Below are positions 56,155 to 64,000 of a DNA stretch of 64,000 bases, one piece after another (position 1 is the first letter of the stretch; the number at the start of each line of letters is the position of its first letter). Both the position numbers and the translations under genes were made by a program. Origin of the DNA: Closterium sp. Naga37s-1 (taxonomy: Eukaryota; Streptophyta; Zygnematophyceae; Desmidiales; Closteriaceae); contig CANJKZ010000262.1 of NCBI GenBank assembly GCA_947471745.1, positions 194,501 to 258,500 on the forward strand, given 5' to 3'. The notes below the pieces were generated by a model. That model saw only the letters and a program-made list of their open reading frames with translations, had not been told where the DNA came from and ran no database searches.

Positions 56155-59100
56155 ATGGCTACCCCTAGTGTCCTCGCTTTTGACGCTGAGGGTCGGGCCA
56201 TTGACTTTGACGTCTGGATAGATGACCTGCAGCTTTTCTTACAGTGCGACAGGGCAGACGGCCTCTCCCTCTTTGACCTCACTTCTGGTGCCTCTCCTGC
56301 CCCCGCTGCTGCTGCTGACGCCACTGTTCGCTCTCAGTGGGCCACGCGCGATGCTGCTGCACGTCTTGCTGTGCGTCGCCACCTACCTACCTCTGAGCGT
56401 GCGCACTTTAGCCAGTACAAGAGTGCTCAGACCTTGTACGACGCTGTAGTTGCGCGCTACTCCTCCCCTGCCACTGCTGCACTTAGCCGCCTCATGCTAC
56501 CGTACCTCTTCCCTGACCTTGCTGCCTTTCCCACAGTCGCTGACCTCATTACGCACCTCCGCACTAGTGACACTCGCTACCGCGCTGCGCTTCCTGCAGA
56601 GTTCTGCGCCAAGAACCCCCCCCCCATGTACATCACCCTCTACTACATAGTCACCCGGCTCCCTGACTCCCTTCGCGTAGTCAGGGACCACTTCCTCTCT
56701 GTTTGCCCCACCACTCTCACCGTTGACCTCCTCGAGAAGTCCCTCCTAGCAGCAGAGAAGAGCATAGTCGCTGTAGGAGCCTCTCGTGGTGACCCTCGCA
56801 CCCCCATCTTTGAGGGGTGTTCCCCCTCCCCCCTTTTGCCCTTTGTTGCCTCTGCTGCTGCGGCCGACCTCGTTGGGCTTGAGTCGGTCGGTGCGGCGTC
56901 TACCCCTAGCGGGAGACGCCGCCCTGGCCCTTGCCAGGGGCAGGGGCACTGGAGGAGCTAGCGGGGGCGGTGGAGGCGGCGGTGGAGGCGGTGGAGGGGG
57001 TGGGGGTGGCGGTGGGGGTGGTGGCGGGGGTGGAGGTGTCGGTGGTGGCAGTGGAGGCGGAGGCGGCGGCGGCGGTGGCGGTGGGAGCGGAGGTGGCGGC
57101 GGTGGAGGAGGAGGCGGCGGAGGAGGTGGAGCTGGTCGGGGTGGCGCTGAGCAGAGAGTCGGCTCCGGTGGTGGTCAGCGCCAGCAGCAGCAGCAGCAGC
57201 AGCAGCGCACTCGTGACATCCCCTCCCCTCAGCAGCTCCGTGAGTGGTACGCTGCACGCCAGAGGGGTGGGGGTACTGGTCCGTGCACCTACGTCCTCCG
57301 CACCGGCGACCGCGCGGGTGAGCAGTGCGGGGGTGCGCACTCCACCCAGCGCTGCTTTGGCCGCCTGACGGACGCTTGGCATCACCAGTTCCCTGAGGCC
57401 ACTGAGATCCCCCGCTGGGGTGAGCTGTCTAGGGCGGGTGTGGCTGTCTTTGACCTTGACTTTGATGCTATTCTTGCTGCCATGTATACTGTGACTATTA
57501 GTGATGAGGGTGACTGTTACCGGTGTTTTCCGCCCGACCCGGGCATTGAGACTGCTGCTCTAGGTACTGGTGAGGCTGCTGCTCTAGGTGCTAGCGAGGC
57601 TGCTGCTCTAGGTGCGTCTGCTCCCTCAGGTGCTGGTGAGTCTGCTCTCTCAGGTTCTGCGTCGGCCTCGGCCTCCCACACCTTCACCCTTGACTCGGGG
57701 GCTTCTCGCTCCTTCTTTCGAGACCGCACCACACTCACGCCGCTTGGCCGGCCAGTTGCGGTCTCTCTGGCAGACCCCTCTGGGGGTCCTGTCCTTGCTC
57801 ACTTCTCCACTGTTCTCCCGTGTCCGGCGGCCCCCTCTGGCACCCTGTCTGGTCTTTACCTCCCCTCGTTCTCTTCGAACTTGGTGAGTGGTGCTGACCT
57901 ACAGGATGCGGGGGTTCACCAGTTCACTCCTGGGAGTCAGCGGGTGACCCACTGCACGGACGCTCGGACTGGCCGACACCTGGCCACGTTTACCCGTCGG
58001 CCGGGGTCGAGCTTGTACACCCTGACCACTGCGTCTCCTCCAGTCACTGCGTCTGGTCAGGTAGCTGCGTCAGGTCAGGTGTTTGCTGCAGCGTCCAGGT
58101 CTGGTCCTGAGTCTGCCCCCTGTTCGTGTCGCCTCCTGTCTCACGAGACTCTCCTCTGGCACCACCGCCTTGGTCACCCCTCCCTGCTTCGTCTCCGAGG
58201 CATGGCCTCCCGTGTCCTTGTCTCTGGTCTTCCCCGGTCCCTCCCTCCCCTTCCTCCGGGGCCTGGCCCTACCTGCGTCCCCTGTGTCGAGGGGCGGCAG
58301 CGGGCTGCCCCTCACTCCTCCCAGTTTCCTCCGACAGAGGCCCCGCTGCAGACGCTTCACATGGACGTGTGGGGCCCGGCCCGCGTCCGTGGACAGGGTC
58401 ACGAGCGCTACTTCCTGCTGGTGGTTGACGACTACTCGCGTTACACCACAGTCTTCCCCTTGCGCAGCAAGGGTGATGTCACTGAGATGTTGATCGACTG
58501 GATCCGCGCAGCTCGTCTCCAGCTCAGGCAGAGCTTCGGTTCGGACTTTCCTGTTCTGCGTCTGCACTCTGACAGAGGTGGAGAGTTCTCCTCTGGCCTT
58601 CTGCGAGCCTACTGTCGAGCACGAGGCATCCGCCAGACCTTCACGCTTCCGGACTCTCCACAGCAAAATGGGATTGCTGAGCGCCGCATTGGCATGGTCA
58701 TGGACGTCGCCCGTACGTCCATGATGCATGCGGCTGCCCCCCATTTTCTGTGGCCGTTTGCGGTTCGGTACGCGGCGCATCAGATCAACCTTCACCCTAG
58801 GGTCTCCAGACCGGAGACCTCCCCTGCTTTGCTGTGGACGGGGAAGGTTGGCGATGCGTCTGCGTTCCGTGTCTGGGGATCTCGGGCGTTTGTCCGCGAC
58901 TTGTCTGCGGACAAGCTGTCCCCTCGTGCTGCTCCTTGCGTCTTCCTTGGCTTCCCCCCTGACGCGCCAGGGTGGCAGTTCTACCACCCCACCTCTCGCC
59001 GTGTTCTGTCCTCCCAGGACGTCACGTTTGACGAGTCGGTCCCCTACTACCGCCTCTTCCCCTACCGCACTCCGTCCCTCCCCCCACCACCGCTCTTCCT

Positions 59101-62100
59101 TGTGCCAGGTCCCCCCCCGGTAGACCCCCTCCCCCCTCAGGGCCCTGCCCCTTCAGGTGTGTCCCAGGTAGACGCAGTCGAGCCTGTCGAGGTTACTGGT
59201 GACTCTGGTGCTGCTGAGGGTGCTGAGCCTGGGGGTGCTGACTCTGGGGGTGCTGAGCGTGTGGGTGCTACGCCTGGGGGTGCTGAGCCTGAGGGTGCTA
59301 CTACTGGGGGTGCTGAGCCTGGGGGTGCTGAGCCTGGAGGTGCTACTACTGGAGGTGCTGAGCCTGGGGGTGCTGAGCCTGGGGGTGCTGAGCCTGGGGG
59401 TGCTACGCCTGGAGGTGCTGGGCCTGGGGGTGTGGAGCCTGAGGGAGCTGGGCCTGCTTGTGTGGCGTCTGGCGGTGCTGAGCCTGGAGGTTCTCCGGGT
59501 GCTTCGTCTCGGCGGGAGCCACTCTCTCCACAGGAGCTGCGCGAGTGGTTTGCCCGGCGCTGGAGGCGTGCTGCTGGAGCTGGAGGTTCTTCGGCTACTG
59601 AGGGTGCTGGTGCCGCGGGTCCCGGAGGTGCTCGTACTGGGAGTACTGGAGCTGCTGGGCCTGCGGGTACGACTGGAGCTGGAGCTGCTGAGGGTGTTGA
59701 CGCTGAGGCTACTGCTGTCGGTCCTGGAGGCGGGCCTGCTGGGGGTGCTACTGGTGCTGCTGGAGGTACTGGAGCTGGAGTTGCTGCTGGCACTGGTGCT
59801 GCCGCTTGGGGTACTGGTGCTGTCCCTGCTGTGTCTGGAGTCGCCGCGCGGCCTCGGCCGTACTTCGTTCCGCTCCTTCAGCAGGTTCTTGGTCTCCCGC
59901 CTTCTACTGGCCCTCCTCCTCCCTTAGAGAGTCCACAGCCTGTCCTGTCACAGTTACAGTTACAGCCGGCCTCCCCACTGCCCGCTCCTTCTCCCTACAC
60001 TGGTCCTACTGGAAGTCTTGCTGAGCGTCGTGAGCCTGCGTCGCGTCCTGCGTCGCCTGTCCGTACTGCTCGCGCTAGTGGTCGTGGTTCGCGTCAGCGT
60101 CCTCCTCCTGTCCCTGGCACGCACCGGATGTCTCTGCGTCCGTCCACTGCTCCTCTGCGTGCCCCTTTGCCTTCTCCTCCTGAGTCCTCTCTTCCTGCTC
60201 TTCCCGACCCAGAGTCGGACTCTCTCCGTGCTGCCAGTCCTACTGTCACGCGTCTCCTTGCTACTGTCGTCACTGGCCCTTCCTTTGCGTCCACTGCTGC
60301 GTCTGCCCTAGTTGCTGAGCTCGTCGACTTTGCTGCTCGCTGTCGTCTAGACTACGCTGCTTGTCTTGTCGCTGAGTCTGAGTCTGTCTGTCCTCCGTCC
60401 GTCGGGGGTGAGTGTGCCCTTGGCACGGACGTCCTTGAGGACAGGCAGGAGGAGTTCCAGTGTTTGGCAGCTGCTTCACCTCATCTCGTGTCCGTACTGC
60501 TTACCCCTGAGGGAGACCCGGATGCACTTGACATCCCGACTCCGCGCTCTTACGCGGAGGCGATAGAGGGTCCCTACTCCTCTCAGTGGCAGGCAGCTAT
60601 GGACACAGAGATGGCTTCCTGGAAGTCCACAGGTACCTACGTTGACGAGGTTCCCCCGCCTGGGGCGAACATCGTCAGTGGCATGTGGATTTTCAGGGTG
60701 AAGCGGCCGCCGGGTTCTCCGCCTGTCTTCAAGGCGCGTTACGTGGCTCGTGGCTTCAGTCAGCGGCAGGGAGTTGACTACTTTCAGACCTTCTCTCCCA
60801 CCCCGAAGATGACCACTCTTCGGGTACTGCTGCACATAGCTGCTCACCACGACTACGAGCTGCACTCTCTTGACTTCAGCACTGCTTTCTTGCAGGGCAG
60901 CCTGCACGAGGAGATCTGGCTGCGTCGCCCACCTGGCTTCACTGGGTCTTTTCCTCCTGGCACCCAGTGGAGCCTCCGGCGGCCAGTCTACGGTCTCCGC
61001 CAGGCACCGCGTGAGTGGCACGACACACTGAGGACTACACTTGCGGCTCTTGGGTTTGCTCCCTCTACTGCCGACCCGTCGCTGTTTCTGCGCACCGACA
61101 CTTCTTTGCCGCCGTTCTACATCCTCGTGTACGTCGACGACTTGGTCTTTGCCACAGCTGACACTGCTGGACTCGCCCACGTGAAGTCCGAGCTGCAGAA
61201 GAGACACACGTGCACAGACCTGGGTGAACTGCGCAGCTACCTTGGCTTGCAGATCACCCGGGACAGAGCACGCCGCACCATTACCCTGACTCAGTCACAC
61301 ATGGTGCAGCAGGTCCTTCAGCGCTTCGGCTTCACGTACTCCTCGCCTCAGGCCACTCCTCTGCCTACTCGCCACTCGCTCTCAGCTCTGCCTTCGGATG
61401 AGTCCGTAGAGTCGAGTGGCCCGTACCCAGAGCTTGTTGGCTACCTCATGTACCTGATGACCTGCACACGACCTGACCTCGCATACCCTCTTAGCATTCT
61501 CGCACGCTATGTTGCTCCTGGGAGACACAGACCGGAGCACATGGCTGCAGCGAAGAGGGTGTTGCGTTACTTGTGCAGTACGTCGGGCATGGGGCTTGTG
61601 CTTGGAGGGCAGAGTCCAGTGGTCCTCACTGGGCACGCAGACGCTTCTTGGGCTGACGACCAGGCTACGCAGCGGTCGTCACAGGGTTACACCTTCAGCC
61701 TTGGTTCCGGCTCTGTTTCGTGGCGGGCTACCCGCTCGTCTTCTGTTCTCGGCTCCAGTTGTGAGGCTGAGATCTACGCCGGGGCCATGGCTGCACAGGA
61801 GCTTCGCTGGCTCACCTACCTGCTGACTGACCTCGGAGAGCCGCCTCGTTCTCCTCCAGTGCTGTACGTAGACAACAAGGCCATGCTGGCCTTGTGTCGA
61901 GAGCAGAGACTGGAGCACAGAACGAAGCACATTGCTCTCCGCTACTTCCTTGCTCGTGAGCTACAGCAGCGTGGTCAGCTGCGGCTTGCGTACGTGGCCT
62001 CTCAGGCCAACACTGCTGATATCTTCACCAAGGCACTTGCGCCTTGTGATCATCAGCGCTTCTGTACTCAGCTGGGTCTTGTGCCCACCTTGCCTCACTT

Positions 62101-62113
62101 GCTCACCCCTTGA
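56155..62113 (+). pseudogene. copia-3B gag-pol, broken
   Basis: Same domain order as copia-3A (gag, Gly-rich tract, knuckle, protease, integrase, PGGAE repeats, RT, RNase H). It is a fossil with about one break, close to the Gly-rich tract. Confidence 0.9.
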
Positions 62114-62190
62114 CCTTGTTTGTACTGATGCATATATATATATACTCCTGCTCTTGCTTGTCTAGCCTTATATATATATGTAATCCTGCA

Positions 62191-62322
62191 TGTGAACTGG
62201 CCTTGTGGCCTTGAACTTGTGCTCGGAATGTGTGGTGACTTTGTGATCCACCCTGAGCTTGTTTTGCTTTGCTTGACTGGTCCTGTGACCCCTTGTTCTC
62301 CCCCACTTTGCCTATGGGGGTG
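62191..62322 (+). promoter_or_regulatory. copia-3B conserved 3' UTR hairpin string and PPT
   Basis: Same stems and PPT as 35455-35586. Confidence 0.5.
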
Positions 62323-62447
62323 TGTCAGATTTATATGACATAGCTACTGTAGGCTATAGTGGGGTGGCACATATGGGGTATAGTTTTCTAGGGTTTGCTT
62401 TTTGTACCCAACATTCACTTAGTCATTTCATTCCTCGTTTCTTCTCA
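62323..62447 (+). repeat. copia-3B 3' LTR, 125 bp
   Basis: Pairs with 55007-55131 with one difference. Confidence 0.93.
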
Positions 62448-62452
62448 ATTTG

Positions 62453-64000
62453 AAATGTGGCGGGGGCGTTGGTCAGTTCGAAGGGCATTACCGTGTATTC
62501 GAATGATCCGTAGCGTGTTCGGAAGGCGGTTTTCGGGCGGTTTGTCTGCTCATGGTATGGGGTAACGGGATTTGATGGTAACTCAGTTCAGTGCGCGGTA
62601 GTCGATGCACATGCAAAATCCCTCGTCTTTTTTTTCGGTGTGAACAGTATCGGTGCTGCGAACGGTCACAAACTAGGGCGAATAACTCCTTTTCGAGCAA
62701 GTAATCCAGCTGCTTCTGTAGTTCGTCCAATTCTGGTTGGGCCAGTCGGAACTGTCGCTATACTGTTGGCTGTGCCCCCGGCTCTGGTTCTATCCTGTGG
62801 TCGTGCGGTCGCTGAGGTGGCAGTCGTGTCAGCAGGTCGTCCGGAAAAATCCCACTGTACTGCTTCAGTAGCGCTGCCAAGTCATCCAGTACGTCGGCGA
62901 GCAGTTTCTGTAAATCACTCCCCTTGTCTGCTGCCTCTGCTTCCCAAATGTCAACCGCATACACGTCAGCTCCTGCCGCTACGGCACGTTTGATCGTGAT
63001 CGCGTTGACACGCACCGATGGAGACTCAGGCGAGCCCCAGCGAGGTAAGGCGATGTTGTTACCGTTTACTCGCACGGAGCAGTCACCCGTCGTCCAGTCG
63101 ATTCGCGGATTGTGTCATCACAGCCAATCACAACCGAGTGAAATTTCGGTTCCATCGAGGGTCGTTGCGAGCATTTCCTGGCTAAACGTGAAGTTACCCT
63201 CGTATTCAATCCGAACTCGGTCCACACGTTCCCGTATCGCCAGTGGCGTGCCGTCAACCAGTCTTGCGTCGATCTCAGGTAAATACCTGTCCAGTGGCAG
63301 TTTCAGTCTCCGTGCTGTGGCAGTGTTGATGAGGCTGTGGCCGCCCCCCCCCCGTCTACGAAGATTTTAACTAAATCTATCCCGATTTTCCCACTAAGTA
63401 GTACGGGGCTATCTACCGCGGTACCCTCCTTATTTGGCCAGGTGTGGTCGATTGCGTGAACCGGCACAATCACTCGCTGAGGGTCGGTTGGGTCGGGCGA
63501 GCGGCGTGTCCTGACAGTAGAGGGCCCGTCTGCTACTGACTCCCAGCGTTTCCCTGCTGCTTGGTCTGTTTCTGCTGCTCAGCTTCCCCCTTTCCCTTAG
63601 CGTTTTCCGGGCATTCGCTTTTGCGGTGTCCAGGCCGATTGCACGCGAAGCAGCGCCCTTTAAACAGTGCGCTAGCGGCGTTCGCGGTGACGACACATAT
63701 CGTGGCGCCTTCGTTCATCCCACGAAACCGATTCTCCCAGTTACTGCTACTTCTGTAGGACCCCGGTCTCGGTCGGCGGAAGAAGTCGAGTTTGTCCGCC
63801 ATAGCGAGAATCTCCTGAAAATCGGTGACGCCGCGGAGCTGGATTTCTTGGGCGATCTCATGCTTCAGGCCACCGATGTAGCGGTCGATGCGCTCGCTTT
63901 CGTGCATGTAGCCCACCTGCTCACACAGCGACAGAAACCCGCTGGTGTAATCCTGGACGGAACCGAGCTGGCGCCAAGTGCGGAGCTTCTGACGCGCCGC
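62453..64000 (-). pseudogene. Chromovirus gag, protease and RT N-part, block B, cut by the window end
   Basis: Same as 35717-37264: RT N-part, protease-like region, CCHC knuckle near 63650. It is a fossil with several breaks. Confidence 0.77.

Larger units (their letters stand above)
55007..62447 (+). mobile_element. copia-3B: block B copy of copia-3
   Basis: LTRs 55007-55131 and 62323-62447 with ATTTG flanks (55002-55006 and 62448-62452). It carries the same single LTR difference as copia-3A. It is nearly whole, with about one break. Confidence 0.93.
39532..64000. repeat. Large direct duplication, block B (runs off the window)
   Basis: Second copy of block A without copia-2. Its left end lies in a hybrid Copia element. 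At the window edge it has reached the equivalent of block A position 37264, inside chromovirus gag. Confidence 0.9.
51955..64000 (-). mobile_element. Ty3/gypsy chromovirus, block B copy, cut by the window end
   Basis: 3' LTR 51955-52279 with PPT, TRIM-B and copia-3B nested as in block A; no copia-2. Its 5' LTR would lie about 0.9 kb past the window. It is a fossil with many breaks (six or more). Confidence 0.87.

Noticed and set aside
5257-64000. The duplication as a pure assembly artefact (two haplotypes laid end to end)
   Set aside because: Not excluded, but the hybrid Copia at the junction with mismatched flanks and graded divergence is explained more simply by real unequal recombination; read depth and spanning reads would decide.

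Overview
This is eukaryotic nuclear DNA dominated by nested LTR retrotransposons, with one recognisable host gene present twice. A green-lineage genome (streptophyte alga or similar) fits best. The reasons are plant-type Ty1/copia and chromodomain Ty3/gypsy elements, initiator-Met-tRNA primer sites (TGGTATC(A)GAGC), TRIM-type miniature LTR elements and a spliced, GC-rich class I phosphatidylinositol transfer protein (PITP) gene. The species assignment is inference; nothing in the window fixes it.

Layout. 1-4.9 kb: the 3' part of a Copia element (plus strand) whose 3' LTR carries two TGACGTCA boxes. 5.26-13.06 kb: 'copia-1' (minus), inserted 6 bp beyond the PITP stop codon. 13.07-15.7 kb: the PITP gene (minus, at least seven exons). 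16.79-17.68 kb: an 889-bp foldback (long inverted repeat) element. 17.69-38.47 kb: a chromovirus (Ty3/gypsy, minus) of about 5.5 kb net, broken into by a 345-bp TRIM, by copia-2 (19.90-27.42 kb, minus) and by copia-3 (28.28-35.71 kb, plus, apparently whole). 38.5-39.5 kb: a mosaic of a host sliver, a Copia 3' remnant, a chromovirus sliver and another 345-bp TRIM. From 39.53 kb to the window end the copia-1/PITP/foldback/chromovirus/TRIM/copia-3 block repeats at about 99.8% identity by eye, but without copia-2.

The two blocks form a large direct duplication. Its internal junction is a hybrid Copia element: the left LTR belongs to a different subfamily copy, the right LTR and flank are those of copia-1, and there is no shared target duplication. 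This is what unequal recombination between two dispersed Copia copies would leave. Copia-2 then entered block A only; block B keeps the exact empty site. Relative ages by eye: chromovirus and TRIM LTR pairs about 6-7% diverged, copia-3 0.8% (1/125), copia-1 and copia-2 0%.

The most unusual signal is the 345-bp TRIM family. Its 138-bp LTR carries an RNA polymerase III A box in the loop of a perfect hairpin. A consensus B box (GGTTCGAATCC) lies 47 nt downstream, past the tRNA primer site. A T4-5 run sits just 5' of the A box and recurs at the same place in the second LTR. Together these predict a unit-length Pol III transcript of about 207 nt, a tRNA-type analogue of the 5S-bearing Cassandra TRIMs. 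The three short-LTR Copia subfamilies also share a post-PBS hairpin with initiator-tRNA-like sequence, a string of small hairpins before the 3' LTR, and a different GC-rich minisatellite in each leader.
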